This document shows positions 33,712 through 47,400 of a stretch of 64,000 bases of DNA, one piece after another. Under the pieces are notes generated by a model. That model made no database searches and was not told the origin of the DNA. It saw only the letters and a list, made by a program, of their open reading frames with translations. The stretch comes from Membranipora membranacea. Its lineage: Eukaryota > Bryozoa > Gymnolaemata > Cheilostomatida > Membraniporidae. The stretch spans positions 1,302,001-1,366,000 of the forward strand of contig OU612073.1 in NCBI GenBank assembly GCA_914767715.1, read 5' to 3'. The translations under genes and the position numbers were made by a program. How positions within the stretch are numbered: the first letter of the stretch is position 1; each line of letters starts with the position of its first letter.

Positions 33712-36700
33712 ATGGACAGGACTGGCTCCGAACCATCGTTAAAGACAAGAAAACTACTGAGCGAATCTACAGAGGGAAATTCTCGTACAACAGTTTTAAC
33801 TGATAGTGATGGACAGTTTGGCAGCGGTGAGTTGAGAACAAGCATAGCTCTGACTAGATAAATTTACCCTTGACTGGACTTTTACAACAAAATATATAAG
33901 TCAAGAAACACTAATGCTCACAGATGTTAGAACACAGCTTGCTGGAGTAGAGAGCTTTAGATAAACTTTAAATAAATTTGCTATTTTAGGATTTGACCTT
34001 TCTGGTATTTTCACAATGTATCAGTCAAGAGAGGCCATCCCCATTATTAAACTTTAGGGTGCGTGATGGGGACGAGTTTCTACATACACCCATGACAATC
34101 AAACTCAGAAGAGAAAAATACAAACGTTATAGGAAATAAAATAAGACATGGAACGTGATTGCAAATATACTACGATCAAAACTGAAAAAACAACAACAAA
34201 ATTTTGCACAGCGTAATACAGTTTTACAGTAAACAGTGGTGGAATAGTGGAAAAGTTTAAACAAGCTCGCTAAAGCCTCCAAGAAGGCAGTAAAATCAAA
34301 CAGACACTATATAAACGAGCAGTGGATGACAACTCCTCAGTTCCTAGAAACACAAAACCAATATTACAGTTCTCTAGGCAGGAGCTGTAATATTGAGGCT
34401 CAAAAATATACTACTAGTTTACACAAACTACGGTCTAAAAAAAATGGCCTGGTCAGTAAATATGTGGTGTAGAAAAATCTTTTCTGATTGATTTTTGTGG
34501 CAATTTGTTTTTGCCAATCTCAACCTGTTTATGAAAGTGTTTTTTATTTTTTAACATGTAATGCATGCACTATATGATGTGTATCACCTGTTACGTCAAT
34601 CAATCAAAAACTCGCTGGAACAGGGGTCTTGTGATCTGTCTGTTGGTTGATTCAACACAAATTTACTATTATATTTTTAGTGTCAGCAGAGAATAAAAAT
34701 CCAACAAGAGGCTCAGATCTCCCAGACAGCATAGAGTCATCTATAGCAGAGAGCAGAGAAGAATCTGATGATATTACAGGTAAGAGTACCCATGGTTCAC
34801 AGGAAGTTCCCAGCTGTATAGAGTCATGTGATACACACATTTAATCTTCAATCAATGATCCAGTCTAACTATTACACCACACCACACCACACCACACCAC
34901 ACTGTCACTGACATCGAGGCTGCACTATAAGCATATGTTTCTCTGTTCATAGAAGAGAAACGGCTGAATGAGGTCATCAAACAATCTGACATATTGGATA
35001 CATCTGAACCAGACTCAGGTAGGAGTTGGGATAACTCTGAAGACGAGGGTGGAAATTACTCTGCTGATGAGAGTGGGGATAACTCTGAAAACCAGAGCGG
35101 AGATAGCTCCTATGATGAGAGTCGGAATAGCTCTGATGACTGCAGTGGGGATAACTTTAATAATGGTGGTAAGAATTATTTTCTGTGGACAATGGACATA
35201 GAGGACTGTCTTACTCATTGGTTTATGTGAAGGACTTCATTATAGCATTTTCTGTTTTGGCAGTGAACAGTTGTTACAGAACTAAAGGTATTGTTGCATT
35301 AGCTGAAAGTTTTATGAACAATAGACGTTGGCATGTAAGGTCAAGAAAATCCAAACACACCAACCAGCCTGTGAGAAAGCGATGCCACAGATAAATCAAC
35401 TCGCTAGAACTGCCACCCAAATGCAACTTTTCTGTATCAGTTCAAAGGCTTACCCATAGACTTAATATACGACTATATTAAGTCTATGGGCTTACCCCTC
35501 ATGGACCCCATATCTCTTCACCTGTTCATCTAGTCTACACCTGCCAAATATATATTGAATAATATAATATTAGTATAATAATAGACATTACCTTCAGAGT
35601 TGTCTGGCTGATGTTAGGATGAGAGGAATTATACACATTTATAATGTCATCTTGCATTTTGTCTCATTCCAGTCATCCTGAACTTTAAAATAACTTTAAT
35701 TTAATTTTCAACGTTATAGTATGGCCGACAACAATACAAACTGTAAGTAAAGTCTACGCACTCTACAATGAAGTTGTCTTACAATCTCATATCTCGCTGA
35801 TTGTGATACGATGATATAATAACATGAATATTGAATATTACCTTTTTTATCTCCAAATTACAGAGAAGTACAGAGTCTGGTACAGACATTCAGGAGAGGA
35901 GGAGCTAGAGGGGATACCATTCGGTCCAGACTGCAAAGAGATGACAGTAGAGGAGATAGAGTTATCTAAGGGAGATAACTCTATCACTCATCTTTGTATC
36001 TCTGACCTCAAGTCCATCCCCTCCTGGTTACCTGATATAGCTCCAGATCTCCTACAGCTTCATATTGTTAGTATCGATGAAGACTCTCTCAGTCAGGATA
36101 GATTCAATTGGCAGAGGTGAGTAGAGTACATGATGCTGTAACATTATATTTCTGAGTGCAACAACTCGGGTATAATAATATGTTTCTCAAAATGATAACA
36201 AAATAATCTTTGCGACAGCAAGCTTGAATTATGTTTGGATTTAATCATGAAATCATTGTGCAATCATGTGTCAGTATCATGGTTATTGGGTACCAAGGGG
36301 AGGGGCCAGATAGGGGCAGATCAGCAACAGTAGAGAGCAGATTGAGAAGTCTATGTTCAGCAACAACTATCGGCGTGTCTTTCCTCAGGAAGCTGAAGTA
36401 TTGAGTTCTGTGATATCTCGTAGACCCGAGATTGATATAATATTTTATAACAACACGATAATGTTCTTTCTCATGAGTCCGAATTTGAATAATAGACAGT
36501 TTTCTGAGCTCTAATTTGAGGAGTTGTCCTCTCTCTAGTTTGGTACTTTTAACCCACGCTGCATAGGAAAAACGTGCTGAAAGTGCGTTATCTTAAAAAC
36601 TGGTTATGTAAGGATAAAAATGATTTTTGATTCAGAATCTGACAGGGTTTCCGAATCATAGGGGGCTTGAAAGTTGCTAAATCTCAGTGACGGAATTCAT

Positions 36701-39700
36701 GAAAAGTTCCATGAAATTTGTGCACAAAACTGGCAGATATCGATATTATTGACTATCCGAATTCTAAAATTATTTCCAAAACTATGTCCCTATCCGTTTT
36801 CAATGGTGCTGATTCTGAATCAAAAGTCATTTTTATCCCTACATAAACGGTTTTCAACATAACCCTCTTTTCAGCACGTTTTTCCTATGCGGTGTGGGTT
36901 AAAAGTACCAAACTGCAGACAGGACAACTCCGAATTGAGGCCCAAATCAGAGCTCAGAAAACTGTCTATAGACAAAGTCACATGATATTACAACATGACC
37001 TGTTGTGGTATCATGTGTCTTTGTTTATCCTCTTGTTGCGGTTTGTAAATATTTTTATCAAATCTCAAATTATGATGCCTGCCGATTGAAGGCTATAACC
37101 ACGCAAAACAAGAGACATATTTTGTGTCTCCTCAGGTCAACAGAATTTTTATTGCAGAAAAGTAGAATATGAATAACAGATCATTGAATGATCTCCCTCA
37201 TTCCAATCTGGTGGTCACTGTTTCTGGCTAATTGTATTTTCTTCCCAAAATGGGCTGAAATGTCTTAAAACTGCTTCTACTCTTGAACGATTACCATGAC
37301 CCTCTGCGGGAATGCCTTATCATACAGCGGCCAGCGCCCCTCCGGCACCAACCCACCCTGGCCCTACCACTTCAAAAACCACGTATACAGACCTGATTGG
37401 AGGTGAAAATAGGAAAATCTGACTCTGAGTACATGATTAGTTTGCAATATACATGGATTGAGAAAAAGTTTTACGGGCCAGTGGTAGAATGTAACATGGT
37501 TTTATCCTGGTAAAACACTTTGTCTGTCTAACCTGTACACCATCCCATACATACCTAATACCATACATTGAACAATCTATCCTCATCCCAGCCTACTACA
37601 TGACACTCACTGTTATTCTTCATCTTTATCATGGCAGTGTTCACCACAGCTGGCTACAATAGGCAAAATAGTCAATTGGATTTAATTATCACTTAACAAC
37701 TAAAGTTTTAGCATAATGGGGTTATGTTTTTTTGAGTAATCTCCCTTGATCTTTTACAGATGAGACCATACTTTTACAAAGTTTTATATAAGCCATGAAG
37801 GAAGTAGATGAGACCTTTTGCAGTAAAAATTCCTTGGTTTCAGCTAACTACAATTGATCTGCTTATTTGGTAATACAAAAATTTGCATTACATGCTGAAA
37901 TAAAAAAGTTAGTTTCCGAAAATCTTAATTTTTAATACAATTAAAAATTAAATAATAATTTCATATTGAATAATAAAATCATGATCAATCACGATGAAAT
38001 TCAGTGTTAGGAAGGGAGGTGTCTTTCAAAAGAATTCCTTATTATATTTATTAAGTAGTTGTATTAAATATAAAATAGTTTTGTATTGCAATAACATTGA
38101 ATATATCTTAATTTTGGCTTCTGCTATTAATTATTTTTTAGGTTTAGTCTATATAATTTTTGAAATTCAAAGCTGGAATAATATTATTTCTCTTTATTTT
38201 AATGATATATTTATTTTATTATATTATATAATATAATAAATAGTAAATTATATTCGCAGTCAATTTTTGTGCTATAAAGTGGGTCAGCATAATCCGCCTA
38301 TGTAATTCCGCTCATCGTTTCTTCTATCTGAATTTCCCTGGCTGCCAGACCAAAAAGTGTGATCTGCTCCAATGAAAGCTTATATAAAAAAGTGCAAATT
38401 ATTATGGTCTCCTCTGTTTAGCGCCCCCTATAATAAGGGACAACTCCTGACACAACCCCATCGTCTATGTGAAGGAATTAAAATTCAATTAAAATGGGGG
38501 ATTAATCTTTTTTGGACATGTTCTATACTATTATATAAAACTTTATGAGTTATTTCAAACATTAGTTGCCAAATCTCATGATGAAGACCAATTCTGATCA
38601 GTTTACTAATAATCCTGTAGGAATTATGAAGATATGAAAAAGAAAACGCAATCATCACTATGGTAAATTCTTTCAATAGTACTGCAGAAATGGTCTGTAT
38701 AGTAGCCGCCTCTGGCCAATGGAGAGGGAGTTCATTGCTCTGACTCATTTTTTTATAAATTATAATATCGGAGTGGAATGAGGAAGAACAAATTAATTAC
38801 AATAATTATAATATATAGTTGGATTATTTCTGAATAGGTATTGCAAATCAATCCTCAAGAACAAGTAACTGTTTCTTACTCATATTTTATATAATACAGT
38901 ATATCACAGCTAACTAAGCTACAGATCCTGAACCTTAGTGGTAACTCATTGAGATCTCTACCTGATGGTATATATGAGCTGACTGAGCTCACTACTCTGT
39001 TTCTGTATAACTGTGAGCTCACTGATATAAGTACCAGGTATGTGTGTGTATTCCGTGTATGATTGATATCAGTACCAGGCATAGAGATATATATATAATA
39101 ACTCTATGGTACCATGTATGTATGTGTACTCTGTATATGAATGAAATGTCAGTGCAAGGTATCCCAGCAGGCAAATAGTTGTCTAAACTGAGTTGGAAAG
39201 AGGTTACCGGAAGTGGCTGAACACTGTTGCAAAATGTATCATTTCCTGACCACCACTTGTTGTGTTGCGTATTAAGTGGTGCCAGAAGCAATTGATTCAA
39301 TCAATGGCCACATATTTGCCATTTCAAATTTCTTGGATGTGATACTGGTTCACAGGAATTAATTGAGGATGCTCATGTCTTATTTGATTACTTGGTGTCT
39401 GGATGTAAAGCATTCTCGAAAACAAGCACTTCGCTAGGGGAGACAAATGCTTCATTGGTCTGCAAATTACATCGACCTAACCGTAACAACCATTTTTACA
39501 CTCAGCCTAGACCTCTAGGATTGGTACTGCAGTAAATTTGTACCATCGAAAACCAGGGCTCTCAACCTGGGAGGATTCGAAACCTGAGTTTTGATATTAG
39601 CATGTCACATAGTGGTATTTTAAAGGTGTCAAACGCCCTGAGCATAAACAGCTGAGGGTACGCCTGAGATGGCACCGAAATATTGTCGGGTGAAACCCCT

Positions 39701-41374
39701 GAGATTTGAAGATTATGTGCAAAGAATAGCTGGCAAAGCAAGTCAAAGAATGTACAGTATGTTGTTAAAAAAATGTTGCATCTAAGTTCAAAGCCATTAG
39801 CTTTCATGATGTTCAAAAGTTTTGTAGTTTCCCTCTTGATGTATTGTCTGCCTGTTTTGCACACGAGCATATGTACCATAGACAAGAAATTACTAAGGAA
39901 AGTTTTTTAATGTTGCCAAGAATTTGAGGCTTGACGTAGGCGACCTCTCGATATTATTGTGCTGTTTTGCTGATGAGCATCACATCATACACAATTTTCT
40001 AGAGCGATGCCCTCAAATGCAAGTTCCATACTCTAGCAGCATGCTCCTCTATTGACAAAGTATATGCATCCTTTTCTCGCAACATTTCATGTTGGTGATA
40101 GCAAGTAAATCAATAAAAACCTGGAGCATTTCTTGTAAACTTAAAATCATAAACAATTTTAGATTTGATCCACATGAACCAATTCTTATGGACTAACCAA
40201 GGCCGTCGCCACAGGTGAAAATGTATCCCCATGATGTTAAAATATGATGTTTGTAAAAATATTGATTTAAAGGCTGACGAATCGAGGCGCCAGGGTAGAA
40301 AGGCATAATTAATGTAATGTGATGCTATTGAAATCATTGCCTGGATTTATCCGGTTCACCTGCAAAATCACTTTTTTAACATGTCTAAAATTCCAACTTC
40401 TATTTAGCCATAATAATCTATTTCGCAAATCATTGGGATTGGCAGTTCGATAAGAGCATAGCTTATCACAAATGAAATCAAATACCCACAACAAATACCA
40501 CACATTATTCTCATGCAAAAATTTGATGTTATCTTTATTATTCATCTCAGTTGGGGTGTGGGTGTAATGTGTCGATATTCTATAACGCATAGAAATCATT
40601 GTTTTTAAACAATTTTATTAGGCGTTTTCATAAATAAAATTTATTATTATTATTATTGTATTCAAATTAGAGACTAGATTCATTCAATCATGTCAAGTTT
40701 GTTACAAGGTAGATTTTAAAAGCATTCTCAAATGCAAATTAGAATTTAGCCATATCAATTTCACATAAATGACTTGAATAGGCAGTACAGTGAGAGTATT
40801 TATAATCTTTGGTATTATTAGTTTAGGCAGTGCAGTATTATTTACATAGCTTATCACAACTAGAATCTAATACCTGATCATTCATTAATAATATGGCATA
40901 AATTATTGTAAGGTAACATTTAGCATTGTTTATATATTATTCACCTCTGCCAACGAGCAAAATCTGAGTTTTTAGCTTACATTCTAAAATCCCCTGAGTA
41001 GCCTGAGTTGAACCCAAAAATCTGAGTAACTCGGGCTAAACCTGAGTGGTTGAGAGCCCTGTCGAAAACAATGGGGAGTAGACTGTTCTCATGCTGGAGC
41101 CATACTAATAGATGGTAAATACATTAATATTTGAGTGTTGGCTTAGTTTAAGTGCTCAAACGGTGCAAGATGCTGGTAGAGGCATTTCATTATCAACCAC
41201 TTTCTCCCCTCCGTTTAAGTACATACCCATAAAGTGGCAAATGGGGATATCTGGCTCCTTCTGGCATACCTATCAAAGACGGGTGATGTCAGAGGATATT
41301 GGCCAACAATAAAGCTGCCCATTGGCAACCTCTACAGAAGGTTGCTGGCTTAACCTTGCCGGCTGGGATATGTG

Positions 41375-41450
<76 letters not shown>

Positions 41451-44400
41451 TGTGTGTGTTCTGCATATAACTGAGATCAGCTGCTTATCTGAACCTGTGT
41501 TGTTTGAAGGTGACTCCAAGATACTTTATTGAAATTAAAAAGCTAAATTTAACGCTTTAATTATGTAAGTTGATTATGTCAGAATAGTATTATAACACCA
41601 ATCCTTCAGGGAATTTTTTTCTAGAATTGAAGCAGTTATCTTTTGTTGTGTCAATCTTAATATATAAATAGTCATCTCAGTTACAAAACATCTACAAAAA
41701 CATTATTATTGCTTTATATAATAAAAATTAAGCCTTTTCTTTGAGATTATAATAGCTTTTCAAATTAATTCAGTTTATTGGAGGGGCTACTGTCTGCCCT
41801 GTGGTGCAAATCCAAAGCTTATATCTTGGATTTCTATTGTTGAGTATGTTGCCTACGGATGAAAATTAATTGCATCTTGATACGTATTTAGTGATGCCAG
41901 TGTTGTCTTCTACTTTAATACAGGATATCACAGCTGACTAAACTAGAAATCCTAAATCTTGAAAACAATCCGGCACTCATATCTGTTCCTGATGGTCTAT
42001 TTGAGCTGACTGAGCTGATTGAGCTGAATATGTCTGGCTGTAAGGTCACAGAGATCGGTTCAGGGTATGTGTATTATGATAGCTTTGTTTGTGTACTTGT
42101 TACGTTTGCCAAAAATGTTTTTGGGTTTCTTAATCCACATGATCAAGGAAGTATAAGCCCAAAATTTGGCGACGTTACGTCATAGCCCGACACTGAATTT
42201 CAGCAACATGTCAAAACCTATTGTCACTTTTGTCCATTTAAAAAGTCATTGCAAGTTCTTGGAGCAAAAGTGCATTAAAAATAATTATATTGTTGATATG
42301 ACTGCATGATATAAGGGTAGTCTTTATATATAAAGACTTCCCTTATATCATGCAGTCATATCAACAATAATGTTCAATGTTTGATTTGACTTGAAAAGAA
42401 TGCGGCATTCAAATTCAGATAATGATAGCTAAACCATCAGTGTTGACAGAGCTATAAAGAAAGTGAGCTGTGTCAATTATTGTCCAAGGTGGATAAATAT
42501 GATTACCCTAGCCCAGTGCTGACCAGTATTGATGAAAAAGAAAATTGTGCAGTTGGCAATTTTGAATTATCTTACCTCTGAACTAGTCAAAGTTTTGACA
42601 AAAATGCACTTTGACCTGATGAAACGAGACATAAAAATTATGTGAAAACCGTATTGAGACTGAAATATTATTTTTGATAGGGGCATCCTCCAAAGCCTTG
42701 GTGAGGGCACTAAGCATTGTTTTTAAATCAAACGAAACTTTTGTGTTGGAGAAGGGGTATAATAAGAATACATATCATGCATTCTTCTAGAGGCAGGCTG
42801 TAAACTCAATATTCATTTTGCCCAGCTAACTTCAAATAAGATATTAAACATTGAGTGAACAATGGCATGGGACTAACCTACAAACATGTCCGTTTTGTAT
42901 ATTCAAGTTTTGAATCAACATCTCTACTCGAATAGAAATAAATAAATAAGAAATAAATAAAACTTTAATAATATTATAATATCAATCATCCAGCACATGT
43001 AACTGTTTCTGATCCATATTTTATATAATTCAGGATATCACAGCTGACTAAGCTACATATCCTTGACCTCAGTAGTAACCCACTCAGCTCTTTACCTGAT
43101 GGTCTGTATGATCTGACTGAGCTGACTGAGCTGTATCTGTCTAACTGTGAGCTCACTGGTATCAGTACCAGGTATGTGCCTGTTTGCTGTATATGAATGA
43201 TATCAGCAGCTTATAATATATCTAGGTGTACCTGTGTTGTTTGAGGGTGACTCTAATACAAAAGAGTGCCTTCCATGAGAAAAGGTAACTCTATTCCTCT
43301 GCATTATGATGTCACAGTAACCCGGATGTGCAATACAAGAAACAAGCACTTCCTGGTTACTGTGACATCATAATGCAGAGAATGAGAGTTACCTTCCCTT
43401 ATGGAAGGTACTCTTTCCACCATCAATAGTTCATGCCGAGTAGAGCATTGAACTTTTCACCATGCAAATCTGACCCACAAGAAATCGCCCGACTATAACA
43501 TGTTTTGGCCTTTGGGTAGTCTTTAATTATGTATCAATTGAATAAATCAGAAAAGTAAAAGTTATAAAATCAATCATCCAACACAGGTTAATGTTTCCGA
43601 CTCATATCATTTCTATAATAAAGGATCTCAGAGTCAACTCAGCTAGAGAAGCTGTACTTGAATGGAAACAAACTCAGATCTGCGCCTGATGGTCTATGTG
43701 AATTGATTGAGCTGGCTGAGCTGTATCTGTATGACTGTGGGCTCACTGATATAAGTACCAGGTGTGTGTATTCTGTGTATGACTGATATAAGTACAATGT
43801 TATGGAATGTTCTGGTTAAATTTATGACATTGTGATATAATTTGATAATGTTCATGTGGATAAGAAAAATTGGATCTTTTATATAAAAAATTAATTTTTT
43901 ATAACATCATTCCTCCAGCACAAGTAACTTCTAATATTTTTATTATACAGGATATCACAGCTGACTAAGCTACAGATCCTGAACCTTGGTAATAACGAAC
44001 TTAGATCTGTACCTGATGGTCTCTGTGAGCTGACTAAGCTGACTGAGCTGTATCTGTATAACTGTGAGCTCACTGATATAAGTACCAGGTATGTGTGCGT
44101 ATATTCTGTTTATGAATTATATCAGTAGCGTAACTCCACTCAAACTCTACAACTCGAATGTGGTGTCTGTGCTCCTCTATGGATGTGAAACATGGCGAAT
44201 GACAAAAGTGGATATGGACAAACTGGAGGTATTTCACATGAACTGCTGCCGCCGGATATTGAAAATATATTGGTGGTCCACAACTTCCAACTTGGACGTA
44301 TATGAACGCAGCAAGTAGAAACCAGTCTCTCACCACATAGAAGTTAGAAGATGGAGATACCTAGGACACAGCCTAAGGAGGAAGGAATCTCTCCCTCACA

Positions 44401-47400
44401 CCAGTCTCGGATGGGCCCCTGAGGGCACCCGAAGGAGAGGGCGACCCAATCAGACTTGGCGAAGAACGGCGCTCAAACAGATGAAGGTACACAACATCAA
44501 GTCGTGGGCGGAGGCTGGCGAGATGGTGAGAGATCGAGAAAGATGGAATGGAAAGGAGAAGGCGATTCTGGCGCAATATTCCACTAGGAGTTCTGCAACA
44601 TAAGTCAAGTCAAGTAACTCCATCTTTGCACTGATGTAGCCGGAGAATAATTCTCTATTCATTAATTATGGAATATTAGGATATAATATGAGACATTGTC
44701 ATAATTTGATAATGTACATGTGAAATAGGCAAAATAGGATTTATCATTAAAGTGACAGTCCTATTAAAAAATTTAATATGTTACCCCAGTAAATCAAATA
44801 TTTCATAGTCATAGGGCAAATAAAAAAAATAAAAAAATGAAAATTGTGGAAAATAGCAATTAGTTTTTTTTCAATTATTTAAGCAAGGATCATAGTGGAT
44901 CATAGTGGTCAGCGGGAGGCAATTAATCACTATGATCCACTATGATCCCAATTTTCAGACTTTGCAGCAGTTTTACTGCAATTAGGTTCACAGGCTGTTT
45001 TATTTCATATGCCCTAATGACTTTTCAGCCTGAGATCTTTAAAACCATACCAAACATGGCCTAGTAGGACTGTCACTTTAAGAAAATATATTGCATTTAT
45101 AATCAGATAATAGAGATGTAAAAACATTTCACATAGCCGATCAACCATAAGCCCACTTCTGGTTGTGAAGTAAGCGTACGCTGTCTTGGCCAGCAATGGC
45201 TTTTCCAGTAAAATTTGATAATAAAATGATCAGAAACAGCAAAGTCACTATCAACTTGTTACTGCAATCTTAGCCAGAGATTAATATTAAACAAGACCTT
45301 ATTTTTTGTACAAAAGTAATGGGGATGTGTAGCATAATCCATAATAGTTGCCCACTGCGATGCAATGATGAACTGACATACTTTAGCTTCCAAGATGAGT
45401 TTCGTCAAGTGTGAGGACAAGGGGATATACTATGATAACAAATAAATTGAAACATTACTATCATAAGATATCAGTAAACATGAGGAAGAGGCGCTGAAAC
45501 TTTATTGGGTTTTATTTGATTGAAATTGTTTGTGATAAGACTTGAAAGATTTAATCATGGTGACAGGAACCAACCTACAGTAGCCCAAAACTACCAAATT
45601 TTCCCACATAATATTCCCAGTGCCTGTAATTATGGCGGTTTTGGTTAGTAGATGACTAGGAGGATTCAGAGACAACCCTTGTTCAGAGGAGATCAAAAGC
45701 GGCATATCTTCGGGTGACAATCAGCAATATAATAGCTTATAAAAGGAAAAATACATCAGCGCTTGTTCACATTTAAATCTCTTCTCATTGTACTGAAAAT
45801 CAAGTTTATATGGAGGTGACACTAGCCTTTTTTGTTTTGGTTACACTATACCAAAAAGTTTTATCGATCTACCAAGATATTTTGTATGTATTTTGTTGCA
45901 AATCTATATGTCATATAAAAGTTAGGTCTAAGATTTCAATTGTTGCAGTTGATTTTATTGAAAGTTGTGTGTAGATGTTCTTCTTAAAAGAAAACAATTG
46001 AATCATTCACCTTGTCAATTTCTGATAGAAAATTCATTGCAATTGGTATGTTTACCTCCAAGTGGTTACCACCAGAAAGGGAGGGAGCCTCATTTTCAAT
46101 GCGTTGGCATCGTTCATGTCTGTCATCAAGGCGTTATCTATAGTCTCTGATATATCCTCGATCCTCCAGCAAAGTAAACTGTTTTGGACTCATATTTTTA
46201 TTATACAGGATATCACAGCTGACTAAGCTACAGATCCTGAACCTTGGTAATAACGAACTTAGATCTGTACCTGATGGTCTCTGTGAGCTGACTGAGCTGA
46301 CTGAGCTGTATCTGTATAACTGTGAGCTCACTGATATAAGTACCAGGTATGTGTGCGTATATTCTGTTTATGAATTATATCAGTAGCGTAACTCCACTCA
46401 AACTCAAACTTGATATCAGTACCAGGCATAGAGACATATATAATAACTCTATGGTATGTATGTGTCGTCTGCAATCTCTCGTCTTGAAAGTATGATATCT
46501 GCTTGCTAGTTGTGTACTCTCGTATGGTTTGTCACAATGACGGCAGCCAACTGCTGTTGAGTACACAAACTATCATGGTTTGCTCAATGTTTTGAGGTCT
46601 GATTAACGTTTCACTCTTGACATCTTCACCGCCTCGCTTGGTGAATACTGCTACTGAAACGCTGTATGACTGATACTGTGAATGATGGTCCCATTATTAT
46701 TTTAATTAATATCATTTTGAAATTATGATTTCAGGTTGTCAAATCTCTCTGCGCTGGATGAAAGTCAGAATAATCACTCAAATCTGTCATCAGGTATCGT
46801 ACAACTGAAAAAGCTGTACACACTGGACCTCTCATCCAACAGAAACCTACACTCATTAGATTCTCATATTCTTCTTCTACCTGCTCTGGTGGAGCTAAAG
46901 TGTGATGACTGTGAAGCTCTTACATCTCCACCTTATGCAGTCTGTGAGCAGGGTCTGGAGGCTGTAAGAAAATACTACACAGACCTCGAACAACACGGTG
47001 GTATAAAGCTTCCTATAGTATCTGCAGCAGTGATCGGTAACAGAATGGCAGGTAAAACTAGTCTCATTAATAGTTTGAAAGTAAAGGAAAGAAGTCTCAC
47101 ATATCGTAACAAAGAAGGAGTTGACGATGACACTACTGAAGTTTTCAAAATAGCTGAGATCACAGTCGGAGAGTCACAATTGAAGGTTTTTGATTTTGGG
47201 GGTGATGGTATATACCACATTTCATATCATATGGTAATACGTAGTAATTATATTCCTGTCATTGTTGTCAATATGGAGCAGTTTGAGGAGCTGTTGTCCT
47301 CTGTTTGCCTGAAAGAAGCAGTGAGGATACTAGTCTTGGATTACATGTCACATCTATATGTTTCATGTCCTCATCTAGGCCCTCCTCTTCTTGTCCTCAC

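Larger units (their letters stand above)
39038..41923. other. Gene 3 intron
   Basis: A long intron containing a half fold-back element at 41,144-41,200 and a microsatellite at 41,371-41,459. Bases around 39,060-39,125 ('gatatcagtaccaggcatagaga') recur at about 46,414-46,470, showing that LRR exon duplication took intron sequence along. Confidence 0.5.

Noticed and set aside
41289-41532. ORFs rich in Cys-Val-Arg-Ala or His-Thr-Arg-Ala
   Set aside because: They are translations of the TG/TGCG microsatellite.
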